From positions 1 to 64,000 of the forward strand of contig CAYRHN010000015.1 in assembly GCA_964424115.1 (NCBI GenBank): a stretch of 64,000 nucleotides of DNA. Direction: 5' to 3'. The translations under genes were made by a program, and so were the position numbers. The notes below the pieces were generated by a model. It made no database searches, was not told the origin of the DNA, and worked only from the letters and a program-made list of their open reading frames with translations. Positions 35,058-43,227 of the stretch are shown here, one piece after another; position 1 is the first letter of the stretch, and each line of letters begins with the position of its first letter. Origin of the DNA: CAYRHN01 sp964424115. Its GTDB lineage: Bacteria > Chloroflexota > Anaerolineae > Anaerolineales > Anaerolineaceae.

Positions 35058-35103
35058 ACAACAAGGGCGCAGCACCTCCGGAAATTCCGGAATTGCTGCG
35101 CCC
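35058..35103 (-). terminator. Intrinsic terminator after the SPFH gene
   Basis: Perfect 10-bp arms (35065-35074 and 35094-35103), with a loop that contains a smaller inverted repeat, are followed on the minus strand by TTGTTGT. It lies 25 bp after the SPFH-HTH stop. Confidence 0.65.
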
Positions 35104-35127
35104 CAAACTAGCTTACCTCAAAAAGGA

Positions 35128-36213
35128 TCAACCCTTCAGGAAGGCGTCCAACGATTCTTTGCTGATCCGGTAGGCGTTGCCGATCTTCTTGGCCTTCAGG
35201 TCACCGGATTGGATGGCAGCCATGACATCCTCTTCCGAAACGCGCAGCACCTGGGCTGCTTCAGAAGGGGTCATCACTGCGGGAATAGCTGCAGCCCCAG
35301 CAGCAGCTCCGGCGGCCGCGCCTGCGGCTGCACCACCAGCCACCGCTCCACCAGCCGCGGCGCCTGCGCCTGTAGCGCCTTGCAGCGATTGCTGGATAAC
35401 GCCGCCCAATCCCATACCGGCGCCAATACCGGCTGTCAACCCGGCCCCGCCGCTGGGATTCTGCGCAGCTTCGCGCAGGGCGTCCGCAGCCTGGAGCTGA
35501 GTATAGACGTTCATATCAAGCATACCCATCTGGCGCAGTTCTTCAGCAGACTTCTCAGAGGGTTTGAAGTTCGCCACATAGAAGGATTTGAGCAGCAAGC
35601 CGATCGCTGCAAAATCATCCTGGGCCTTGGCGCGCACACCCGCGCCCAGTTCTTCGGTCAGGCCGATCAGCTCCAGCACGTTCTGCTTGGCAGCCGTCTC
35701 GCCCAACAAATCCTGCAACTTGGAGAGCAGCATCGTGCGCAGGCGGTTCTCAATATCCGCCGTGCGGTAGATGCCCTGTGCGCCGCAGATCTGCGTCACA
35801 AACTGCTGCGGATCCTTCACACTGAAGCTGTAAGAGCCGAAGCCCTGCAGCAGCGCCACGCCCAAACCAACCCCCGGATTGCGCACGATGATCGGTTGAG
35901 GCGTACCCCATTTCCGGTCAGCGAACTCACGCATCGACACGAAATATACTTCAGCAGTGAAGGGTGTCCGGTTATCGAAGGCAATCCCCAACAGGTCGGT
36001 CAGCAGCGGCACATTCGCGGTGGAAATGGTATGGCGGCCAGGGCCGAAGACATCCAGGGCATGCCCATCGCGGAAGAAGACCGCCTTCTGCGATTCACGC
36101 ACGATCACCTGGGAGCCGAAGCGCAGGTCGCACACGCCGGTTTCAGGGAAGCGATGGACGATCTCATCCGCCATCTCGCTTGGGTATTCAACAACATCAA
36201 AAATGCGTGCCAT
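35128..36213 (-). CDS. SPFH-domain protein with C-terminal excisionase-type HTH
   Basis: A 361-residue protein. Residues 1-235 are an SPFH domain of the YdjI/virion-core-like type: EMADEIVHRFPETG, GSQVIVRESQKAVFFRDG, PGRHTISTANVPLL and LLSKLQDLLGETAA. No membrane helix precedes it. A linker of about 65 residues is almost pure Gly and Ala. The last 50 residues (TPSEAAQVLRVSEEDVMAAI onward to YRISKESLDAFL) match the MerR/excisionase-like helix-turn-helix that normally binds DNA; YdjI-type relatives usually end in a zinc ribbon instead. GGAG precedes the ATG at 36213. The partner gene upstream is 53 bp away. It probably forms membrane-linked oligomers; why it carries an HTH is unknown. Confidence 0.78.
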   Translation of the reverse strand: MARIFDVVEYPSEMADEIVHRFPETGVCDLRFGSQVIVRESQKAVFFRDGHALDVFGPGRHTISTANVPLLTDLLGIAFDNRTPFTAEVYFVSMREFADRKWGTPQPIIVRNPGVGLGVALLQGFGSYSFSVKDPQQFVTQICGAQGIYRTADIENRLRTMLLSKLQDLLGETAAKQNVLELIGLTEELGAGVRAKAQDDFAAIGLLLKSFYVANFKPSEKSAEELRQMGMLDMNVYTQLQAADALREAAQNPSGGAGLTAGIGAGMGLGGVIQQSLQGATGAGAAAGGAVAGGAAAGAAAGAAAGAAAIPAVMTPSEAAQVLRVSEEDVMAAIQSGDLKAKKIGNAYRISKESLDAFLKG

Positions 36214-36266
36214 GTTCAAATCTCCATCAATCAAAGAATATGAAACGAATCAATCCAGAACTCAGC

Positions 36267-36854
36267 CTATGGCTGCGGGATGGTCGGGGGTTCAATCGGG
36301 GCGTCGGAAGCAGGCGCCTCCCCTTGGGGAGCCTCATTCAACCCGCCCAGGATGATCTCAGCCCGGCGATTGAAGACATCCACGCATTCTTTGGAAAGGC
36401 GGATCAGATGGCGAATGGAAGCCGGCAGGCCGTCGGTTCCCATCGAGCTCTCCACGTTATCCACGGCGCGGCTGACCTCATCGGCCATGCTCAGCATGGC
36501 ATAGTCATAGCGGTAGATCGATTCCAATTCCTGCTCATTGACCTTGACCGCATCGAAGAAACCGGCATAGCCGTAGGTGGCGGTGCGAACGCGGTCAATG
36601 AACTGGCGCAGCTTGATTGCAGCGCGTTCCATATCATCGATATAAGCCAGGCCGCCTTCACTGATCAGATCGGTCTGCAAGGACGAAAGACGCCCCCATA
36701 TCTCCTCAAAACGATTGGCCACTGTCTCGCGCAGGATCTTATCCGCCGACCGGCGGTTCTGCCGCTCAAAGTAGCCCTTAAAACCGGGGATCTTGCCGAT
36801 CAACTTCTGAAACCAGTTGCGATCGTCCGATACTTGTTGAATCAAATCACTCAT
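36267..36854 (-). CDS. Helical partner protein of the SPFH gene, unknown function
   Basis: A 195-residue, predominantly alpha-helical, soluble protein. It begins MSDLIQQVSDDRNWFQKLIG, has a basic stretch (FERQNRRSADKI) and long amphipathic helices, and ends in a 25-residue Pro/Ala/Glu tail. No catalytic motif is seen. GGAGG precedes the ATG at 36854. It is directly upstream of the SPFH-HTH gene on the same strand, so the two form a two-gene unit; a membrane-stress role comparable to Bacillus ydjFGHI is only a suggestion. Confidence 0.7.
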   Translation of the reverse strand: MSDLIQQVSDDRNWFQKLIGKIPGFKGYFERQNRRSADKILRETVANRFEEIWGRLSSLQTDLISEGGLAYIDDMERAAIKLRQFIDRVRTATYGYAGFFDAVKVNEQELESIYRYDYAMLSMADEVSRAVDNVESSMGTDGLPASIRHLIRLSKECVDVFNRRAEIILGGLNEAPQGEAPASDAPIEPPTIPQP

Positions 36855-36911
36855 CTTGCCTCCTCAGCAAATTGAAAAACAGGAATGTTCGACGCTCAAA
36901 CGTACAGCCTT

Positions 36912-36917
36912 ATTATA
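36912..36917 (-). promoter_or_regulatory. -10 box upstream of the SPFH gene pair
   Basis: A perfect TATAAT on the minus strand, 57 bp before the ATG at 36854; the -35 region is weak. Confidence 0.4.
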
Positions 36918-37020
36918 TAACAAACTCATCAAATTAATATACGCAAGCTTGTTTCAGAAGGTTGCATTGTTTGAACAAAAACTCATTACATCTCCTTGCA
37001 TTTTTGTAAGTGCCAACCTA

Positions 37021-37048
37021 TTGAATTTATGTGTAAAGCCATTATAAT
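37021..37048 (+). promoter_or_regulatory. Promoter of the Flp pilin gene
   Basis: TTGAAT (37021-37026) and a perfect TATAAT (37043-37048) are spaced by 16 bp. The leader of about 37 nt carries an unusually strong GGAGGTG ribosome site. Confidence 0.65.
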
Positions 37049-37091
37049 AGGCTTTGTTAGTAACTTATGAACAGGAAGGAGGTGAATTCTC

Positions 37092-37238
37092 ATGTTGTTC
37101 GCTCCGAAAGAAAAAGGCCAGGGCCTGGTCGAATATGCGTTGATCCTCGTTTTGGTAGCTGTTGTCGTGATTGTTATTCTTGCTTTGCTCGGCCCGGCAA
37201 TCGGCAAGATCTTCTCCAATGTCGTCTCCGCTGTGTAA
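37092..37238 (+). CDS. flp: Flp-type (type IVb) pilin
   Basis: A 48-residue prepilin. The leader MLFAPKEKG is followed by QGLVEYALILVLV, so cleavage after Gly9 puts Glu at +5 and Tyr at +6, the class signature of Flp pilins. The remainder is one hydrophobic helix ending GPAIGKIFSNVVSAV. It would be the major subunit of a Tad pilus. The ribosome site is near-ideal (GGAGGTG, 10 nt upstream), and promoter and terminator flank the gene, fitting a highly expressed structural subunit. The Tad assembly genes follow. The prepilin peptidase needed for cleavage is not in the window. Confidence 0.9.
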   Translation: MLFAPKEKGQGLVEYALILVLVAVVVIVILALLGPAIGKIFSNVVSAV

Positions 37239-37264
37239 GCGTGCGACCTGTTAGAAGCTAACTT

Positions 37265-37292
37265 GAAGGCCCTGAAAAGGGCCTTCTTTTTT
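37265..37292 (+). terminator. Intrinsic terminator after flp
   Basis: GAAGGCCC and GGGCCTTC flank a 6-nt loop and are followed by six T. It separates flp from the assembly genes and may be partly read through to set pilin in excess over machinery. Confidence 0.85.
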
Positions 37293-37338
37293 ACCCCCTT
37301 ACGAACATCTTTTCCAGAATTCCCATTGCTTTTTTATT

Positions 37339-37365
37339 TTGCATTATTCAAATATGCCGTATAAT
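37339..37365 (+). promoter_or_regulatory. Promoter of the Tad assembly operon
   Basis: TTGCAT (37339-37344) and TATAAT (37360-37365) are spaced by 15 bp, 45 bp upstream of the cpaB start. Confidence 0.45.
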
Positions 37366-37409
37366 ATGGTTAATTCGTTTAAATCTGTTACGAGATCAGG
37401 AGGCTGAAT

Positions 37410-38573
37410 ATGGCCGCAGCTGGACGTAGAAGTAGTCGGATGCTCATCATCTTTGCAGTTGTGTTGATTGTGATCCTGGGGGTAGTCATCTTTCTCTTCA
37501 AAGACCAACTCTTTCCTTCCCCCCAGGCAACCCCCGCCGCAAATCAAGGAGACGGCACCTCGCTTGCCACCCCTCAACCTTCCGGAGCGATAGAGACTGT
37601 TGAAGTGATCGTCTTGGCGCAACCGGTCGCGAGAGGTGCCAAGATTACAACAGATATGGTTACCAAAGTAAACCTAATAAAGGTGGAAGATTATATTCCA
37701 GAACTTTATTACCCTGTCAGCGATGTTCCAGAGGAACAATACAGTTCCGTGGTAGGGCAATATGCCCGTTACCCGCTTAAGGAAAAGACCGTCTTGACCC
37801 AGGGCATGCTCTCCGACACCCCGGTCGGCTCGCAGCCTGCCACGCTCATTCCCAGCGGTTATGTGGCCATCCCGATCCCGATCAGCCAGCTAACCAGTGT
37901 TTCCTACGCTCTGGAACCCGGCGACCATGTCAATGTGCTCGCTGCCATTCAATTGATCGATGTGGATACTTCGTTCCAGACTGCCCTGCCCAACCGAACC
38001 GGTCAGGTGAGTGAAACCCTGCCTCCCCCTGAAGGCGGTGGCACTATTCAGTATTCATTGACTGTAGTCGGCGATGGACCCATGCAAGGCCGTGTGGAAA
38101 CAGAAGCTTCGGTCGGCAAAACGGTCTATGTGATCCCTTCTGAAGATCAGCGCCCCCGCCTGGTCAGCCAGACCCTCATCCAGGATGCCACTGTCCTGTG
38201 GGTGGGCGACTTCCCCGGCCCGGGTGTTGACCTGACCAGCCTGTACGACCAACCACGCTCTATAACCAAGGAGACCCAAGAAGGCGCAGAAGTCACAGAA
38301 ACCCAACCCATTCCAACCGTTATCACCCTGATCGTCACCCCGCAGGATGCTGTGACCCTTAACTACCTACTGCTTTCCAACGCGAAGCTCAACCTGGTGC
38401 TGCGTAGCGCCGGCGATACCCAACGCGTGCAAACCGAAGCGGTCACCTTGCAATTCCTGATGGATCAATACCGCATCCCCTACCCGACCAAGCTGCCGTA
38501 CGGCACAACTCCGCGCATTGACAACCTTGTTTACCCAAGTGAACCAACCCCGGAGCCGACCGCTGCACCTTAG
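37410..38573 (+). CDS. cpaB: CpaB/RcpC-like Tad pilus assembly protein
   Basis: A 387-residue protein with one N-terminal membrane helix (MLIIFAVVLIVILGVVIFLF), a Pro/Thr/Gln linker, and an SAF domain near residues 72-150 (VIVLAQPVARGAKITTDMV and YPLKEKTVLTQGML). A second domain of the RcpC type follows (GYVAIPIPI, YALEPGDHVNVLAAIQLIDVD), and the C-terminus is Pro-rich. In diderms CpaB sits with the secretin; here no secretin is present and it would be anchored outside the membrane, perhaps guiding the pilus through the wall. AGGAGG precedes the ATG. First of five closely spaced Tad genes. Confidence 0.85.
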   Translation: MAAAGRRSSRMLIIFAVVLIVILGVVIFLFKDQLFPSPQATPAANQGDGTSLATPQPSGAIETVEVIVLAQPVARGAKITTDMVTKVNLIKVEDYIPELYYPVSDVPEEQYSSVVGQYARYPLKEKTVLTQGMLSDTPVGSQPATLIPSGYVAIPIPISQLTSVSYALEPGDHVNVLAAIQLIDVDTSFQTALPNRTGQVSETLPPPEGGGTIQYSLTVVGDGPMQGRVETEASVGKTVYVIPSEDQRPRLVSQTLIQDATVLWVGDFPGPGVDLTSLYDQPRSITKETQEGAEVTETQPIPTVITLIVTPQDAVTLNYLLLSNAKLNLVLRSAGDTQRVQTEAVTLQFLMDQYRIPYPTKLPYGTTPRIDNLVYPSEPTPEPTAAP

Positions 38574-38603
38574 TCAATCTCAACCATTCGTTTAGGAGAG
38601 GTC

Positions 38604-39845
38604 ATGCCGCCTGCCGAAAAAATTAAAGTGCTGATCGTGGATGATATCGCGGAAACCCGCGAGAATATCAAACGCATGCTGCAATTTGATGCCTTGATCG
38701 AAGTGGCTGGATCTGCCCGCAGCGGAAAAGAAGCCCTGGATTTGGTGACACAGATCAAACCGGATGTGATCCTGATGGATATCAACATGCCGGATATGGA
38801 CGGCATCCAGGCCACCGAAGCTGTTCGACGCAAGCTTCCCTGGGTGCAGGTGATCATCCTCTCCGTCCAAAACGACGCCAGTTATATGCGGCGTGCCATG
38901 CAAGCCGGCGCTTACGATTTCCTGACCAAGCCGACGGCCATCGATGAATTAACCGCAGCTATTCGCCGCGCTGGCACCCAGGCCGCTACCGAACGCGCCA
39001 AGGCTTCTCAGGCTTTTCCCGGCGGGATCCCAACTGGAGGCGCAACGACTGCCGCCGGTCCGGGCAAGAACGGCAAAGTGATCGTGGTCTTCTCGCCCAA
39101 AGGTGGAGCAGGCTGCACCACCCTGGCGGTCAATCTGGGGATTGCCCTGCATACCGAGGAAAACAAGGTTTGCCTGGTGGATGGCAGCATGCAATTTGGC
39201 GATATGGCTGTCATGCTCAACGAACAGGTCAAGAACAATGTTCTTGACCTGGCTTCGCGCGTGGATGAATTGGACCGCGAAGTGGTTGAAGAAGTGATGA
39301 TCAAGCATGCGGCGACAGGGATCCACTTGCTGCCAGCCCCCAACAAACCGGAACAGGCGGATAATGTCAAAGCCGACCAGTTCAGCAAACTGCTCAACTT
39401 CCTTCGCCAGATCTACGCTTATGTGATCGTCGACACCTCGTCCTACCTGACCGAGGTAGTCTTGAATGCCATGGATATCTCCGACATCATCATCCTGATC
39501 ACCACCCAGGAGATCCCCTCGGTCAAGAATTGTAACCTGTTCCTGACCCTGGCCGATGCGCTGGGAATTAAACGCGATCGGATCCTGTTCACCATGAATC
39601 GGTATGACAAACGGATCATGATCACACCGGAGCGGGTTGGAGAAAGCCTGCGCCAACCTATTTTATGCACCATCCCCCTGGAAGAACGCATTGTGACCAT
39701 GTCGGTCAACCGTGGCGTGCCTTTTATCATCGAAAACAAATCCCAACCAATCGGAAAAGCCATCCTGAGCCTGTCCGACCAGGTACGCGAAAAGATCACC
39801 AAACTGACAGCCGGGGATGAAGGATCTGCTTCAAGCAAGAAATAA
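38604..39845 (+). CDS. cpaE: CpaE-like ATPase with N-terminal receiver domain
   Basis: A 413-residue protein in two parts. Residues 1-125 are a receiver domain that looks functional: acidic pair Asp13-Asp14, phospho-acceptor Asp59 in VILMDINMPDMDG, and Lys in DFLTKP. After a 30-residue linker comes a MinD/ParA-type ATPase with the deviant Walker A FSPKGGAGCTT (Lys166), VCLVDGSMQFGD and YVIVDTSSYLTEV. CpaE proteins localise the Tad machine; many have a degenerate receiver, whereas here all phosphorylation residues are kept. GGAG precedes the ATG. Lies between cpaB and cpaF. Confidence 0.87.
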   Translation: MPPAEKIKVLIVDDIAETRENIKRMLQFDALIEVAGSARSGKEALDLVTQIKPDVILMDINMPDMDGIQATEAVRRKLPWVQVIILSVQNDASYMRRAMQAGAYDFLTKPTAIDELTAAIRRAGTQAATERAKASQAFPGGIPTGGATTAAGPGKNGKVIVVFSPKGGAGCTTLAVNLGIALHTEENKVCLVDGSMQFGDMAVMLNEQVKNNVLDLASRVDELDREVVEEVMIKHAATGIHLLPAPNKPEQADNVKADQFSKLLNFLRQIYAYVIVDTSSYLTEVVLNAMDISDIIILITTQEIPSVKNCNLFLTLADALGIKRDRILFTMNRYDKRIMITPERVGESLRQPILCTIPLEERIVTMSVNRGVPFIIENKSQPIGKAILSLSDQVREKITKLTAGDEGSASSKK

Positions 39846-39864
39846 GCGCTAGAGGAGCGTGCAA

Positions 39865-41256
39865 ATGTCGATTTTGAAAAGAATCCAAGGTGGAGATTCC
39901 AATCCACAGCCAGGGGGGAGTGAATCGACCAGCCCATCCGGCCTGCAGGCAAGGCGCGTGGCAGCCCCCTCCTCTACCTCCGGCTCCGACACCTACCAGG
40001 ACCTGCGCAACCGGGTACAAACCAAGCTGCTTGCCAGCCTGGACCCTAAAACAGATGTCACCAAAGTGGGCGAGGTGCGCCGCACGATCCTGGAATTGTT
40101 TGAGCAGATCCTGGGAGAGGAAAATATCGTCCTTTCCCGCCCCGAACGTCAACGCCTGTTTGAACAGATTGCTGCTGAAATCCTCGGATTTGGCCCCCTC
40201 CAACCCCTTCTGGAAGATGATTCCATTACCGAGGTGATGGTGAACGGCGCCAAGAACATCTACGTGGAGCGCAAAGGCAAGATCCTGCGCGTTCCACTAA
40301 CTTTTGAGAGCAATGAGCACGTGATGCGCATCATCGAGCGAATTGTGGCGCCCCTTGGCCGCCGCGTGGATGAATCCAGCCCGTATGTGGATGCCCGTCT
40401 GCCAGATGGCTCGCGCGTTAACGCCATCATTCCCCCACTCTCGCTGGTTGGCCCGGTCATCACCATTCGTAAATTCTCCCGCAGCCCCATCACCGTCCAG
40501 AATTTGATCGACTTCGGTTCTGTGACCCCGGAATCGATCGAGTTTCTGGAAGCATGCGTAAAAGCGCGCATCAACGTGGTAATTTCCGGCGGTACCGGTT
40601 CCGGTAAGACCACCCTCCTCAACGTGCTCTCCAGCTTCATTCCTGGTGACGAGCGCATTATCACCATTGAGAACGCAGCCGAATTGCAGCTGCGCCAGGA
40701 GCATGTCATCACCCTGGAATCCCGCCCGGCCAATATCGAAGGCCGCGGCGAGATCACCATCCGCCAACTGGTGATTAACGCCTTGCGCATGCGCCCAGAC
40801 CGTATCATCGTCGGCGAAATTCGTGATGAGGCTGCCATTGACATGTTGCAGGCCATGAACACCGGCCACGACGGCTCCATGACCACCCTCCACTCCAACA
40901 GCCCGCGCGACACGCTGGCCCGTTTGGAGACGATGACCTTGATGGCTGGCATGGATCTACCGGTACGTTCCATTCGAGAGCAAATTTCCTCCGCCATCGA
41001 CGTGGTTGTCCACCAATCACGTATGCGCGACGGTACCCGCAAAGTGGTGAATATTACCGAAGTGGCCGGAATGGAAGGCGAGGTGATCACCACCACCGAT
41101 ATCTTCCTCTTCGAACAATCCGGATACGAGAACGGGAAAGTAATCGGACGGCTGCGCCCAACCGGCTTGCGGCCCAAGTTCATGGACCAAATTGAAGCCT
41201 CGGGCATCCGCCTCTCCCCCTCCATCTTTGGCACGGGAGACAGGCGCCGTTATTGA
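39865..41256 (+). CDS. cpaF: Tad secretion ATPase CpaF/TadA
   Basis: A 463-residue hexameric ATPase that powers pilus extension and probably retraction. An N-terminal region of about 90 residues precedes LGFGPLQPLLEDDSITEVMV, then Walker A GGTGSGKTT (242-250), the Asp box DERIITIENAAELQL, the Walker B region RPDRIIVGEIRDEAA and the His box GHDGSMTTLHSNSPRDTLAR. The ATG at 39865 is chosen over an in-frame GTG 6 nt upstream. AGAGGAG lies before it. It sits in the standard order before tadB and tadC. Confidence 0.92.
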   Translation: MSILKRIQGGDSNPQPGGSESTSPSGLQARRVAAPSSTSGSDTYQDLRNRVQTKLLASLDPKTDVTKVGEVRRTILELFEQILGEENIVLSRPERQRLFEQIAAEILGFGPLQPLLEDDSITEVMVNGAKNIYVERKGKILRVPLTFESNEHVMRIIERIVAPLGRRVDESSPYVDARLPDGSRVNAIIPPLSLVGPVITIRKFSRSPITVQNLIDFGSVTPESIEFLEACVKARINVVISGGTGSGKTTLLNVLSSFIPGDERIITIENAAELQLRQEHVITLESRPANIEGRGEITIRQLVINALRMRPDRIIVGEIRDEAAIDMLQAMNTGHDGSMTTLHSNSPRDTLARLETMTLMAGMDLPVRSIREQISSAIDVVVHQSRMRDGTRKVVNITEVAGMEGEVITTTDIFLFEQSGYENGKVIGRLRPTGLRPKFMDQIEASGIRLSPSIFGTGDRRRY

Positions 41257-41285
41257 TCCTGCGGTGATTTTCTAGAGGTGCAATC

Positions 41286-42245
41286 ATGAATCCTGGCGTA
41301 CTTTTGATCGTTGGTGGTGTGATCGCTTTCATCCTGTTGATCGTGGGGATCGTTGTTTCCACGCGCAGCGAAGCCGCCCAGGTGGAAGAACGCATGGGCA
41401 AGTACACCACGCCTGAAGAGCGGGAAGAGATCAAACAACGCCAGAAATCTTCGCCGGCTACCGAATGGCTCAACAAGCGCATGGAGAAATCCAGCTACGG
41501 TAGCGGCATCTCCCGCGACCTGGCGCGCGCCGACTTGAAATTGAAACCCGGCGAATATATTGCCCTCAACGTGATCGTTTCCTTTGGCTTGGCTTTCGTA
41601 GCCTGGTATATCAGCGGTCAGAACCCTATCTTTATTCTGATCGGCTTTGTTCTAGGACCGGTTGCGGTGCGATGGTATGTCAAACGCGCCCAGGGCAAAC
41701 GCCTGCAAAAATTCAACAATCAGCTCTCCGATATGCTCAACCTGATGGTCAACGGCTTACGGGCCGGCTACTCCACCATGCAGGCAATGGAAGCGGTCAG
41801 CAAAGAACTCCCTTCTCCCATCTCGGACGAATTCCGCCGCGTGGTGCAGGAAATGCAATTGGGTGTATCGATGGAAAAGTCGCTCGACAACCTTTTGCGG
41901 CGCATTCCCTCGGACGACCTGGACCTGGTCATTACCGCCATGAACGTGCAGCGCGAGGTGGGCGGCAACCTGGCCGAGATCCTCGATACCATCTCTTACA
42001 CCATTCGTGAACGGGTGCGCATCAAAGGTGAGATCCGGGTGATGACCAGCCAGGTGATGTATTCGGGGCGCATGCTTTCGATGATGCCGATCTTCGTTTT
42101 CTTCATCCTCTTTGCCCTCAACCCGGATTATATGAATGAATACTTCAAACATGAGGCCTGTGGTTATATCTGCCTGGGCGTGGCAGCGTTATTGATCATC
42201 ATTGGCTACTTCGTAATGAACAAGATCGGCGATATTGAAGTGTAG
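41286..42245 (+). CDS. tadB: Tad inner-membrane platform protein TadB
   Basis: A 319-residue membrane protein of the type II secretion system F family. One helix at the N-terminus, a pair around 85-120, the soluble GspF domain (QLSDMLNLMVNGLRAGYS, AMEAVSKELPSPISDEF, NVQREVGGNLAEILD) and two C-terminal helices. It forms the pilus base with TadC and contacts CpaF. AGAGGTG precedes the ATG. The next gene starts 15 bp later. Confidence 0.88.
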   Translation: MNPGVLLIVGGVIAFILLIVGIVVSTRSEAAQVEERMGKYTTPEEREEIKQRQKSSPATEWLNKRMEKSSYGSGISRDLARADLKLKPGEYIALNVIVSFGLAFVAWYISGQNPIFILIGFVLGPVAVRWYVKRAQGKRLQKFNNQLSDMLNLMVNGLRAGYSTMQAMEAVSKELPSPISDEFRRVVQEMQLGVSMEKSLDNLLRRIPSDDLDLVITAMNVQREVGGNLAEILDTISYTIRERVRIKGEIRVMTSQVMYSGRMLSMMPIFVFFILFALNPDYMNEYFKHEACGYICLGVAALLIIIGYFVMNKIGDIEV

Positions 42246-42260
42246 CCGGAGAATTAGATT

Positions 42261-43211
42261 ATGGATATCCTTCCCCTGATCATCATCATCGTTGCAGTCC
42301 TGGCTGTGGGTGCGGTTCTGTATTATTATGGAAGGCGCGCCCCATCTGCCAATGAAGACCGCCTCTTGCAAGAGCGCCTGGAAGAATTCCAGCAGAAAGG
42401 CGAAGAGCTCAACCTGGAGAAGATTGAGCTTTCTCAGCCTTTCAATGAACGTATTCTCCTTCCAATCGCCAGGAAATTTGGCGAACTGGTCGCCAAGTTC
42501 ACCCCACAAAATGCGCTCAGGAGCATTAACCGCAAGCTGGAATTGGCCGGAAGCCCCCCAAAATTAGACGCCACTGTCATCCTGACTATCCAGATCGTGC
42601 TGGCTGCCTTGTTTGGCGGCGTGCTCATCCTGGTCTTTTCGGTAGGTGAAGGCGGCCCCAGCGGTGGAACTGCCGTCCTCCTGGTGGCGCTCTTCACCGC
42701 CCTGGGCTTTTACTTCCCTCAGTTGTGGCTGACCAGCAAGATCCAGCGCCGCCAAAAGGATATCCGCAAGGCGATGCCGGATGCGTTGGACCTGCTGACC
42801 ATCTGCGTGGAAGCTGGTTTGGGCTTTGACGCGGCCCTCTCCAAAGTGAGTGAGAAATGGGAAACCGAGCTTTCCCTTTCCTTTTCGCGGGTCATCCGCG
42901 AGATCCAGCTCGGCAAAGTGCGCCGCGAAGCCTTGCGCGACATGGCGGACCGAATCGGCCTGGCGGAGATGACCAGTTTTGTGGCCGCGGTCATCCAGAG
43001 CGAGATGCTAGGCGTCAGCATGGCCAAAGTGCTGCGCATCCAGTCCGACCAAATGCGCGTCAAACGCCGCCAGGCTGCAGAAGAAGAAGCCCACAAAGCC
43101 CCGCTGAAAATGTTGGTGCCAATGGCATTGTTGATCTTCCCATCGTTGATGATCGTGCTGATGGCCCCTGCGGGCATGAAACTCTACACCTCTTTCCAAG
43201 GCATGTTCTAA
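42261..43211 (+). CDS. tadC: Tad inner-membrane platform protein TadC
   Basis: A 316-residue second GspF-type platform protein. Helices at the N-terminus (LPLIIIIVAVLAVGAVLYYY), a pair near 105-160, the soluble domain (MPDALDLLTICVEAGLGFDA, FSRVIREIQLGKVRREAL, AEMTSFVAAVIQSEMLGV) and C-terminal helices (MLVPMALLIFPSLMIVLMAP). It follows tadB as in most Tad loci and is the last pilus gene; comF begins 16 bp later. No pseudopilin (TadE/F), secretin (CpaC) or peptidase (TadV/CpaA) is present. Confidence 0.88.
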   Translation: MDILPLIIIIVAVLAVGAVLYYYGRRAPSANEDRLLQERLEEFQQKGEELNLEKIELSQPFNERILLPIARKFGELVAKFTPQNALRSINRKLELAGSPPKLDATVILTIQIVLAALFGGVLILVFSVGEGGPSGGTAVLLVALFTALGFYFPQLWLTSKIQRRQKDIRKAMPDALDLLTICVEAGLGFDAALSKVSEKWETELSLSFSRVIREIQLGKVRREALRDMADRIGLAEMTSFVAAVIQSEMLGVSMAKVLRIQSDQMRVKRRQAAEEEAHKAPLKMLVPMALLIFPSLMIVLMAPAGMKLYTSFQGMF

Positions 43212-43227
43212 ACAGGACACGCCTTCT

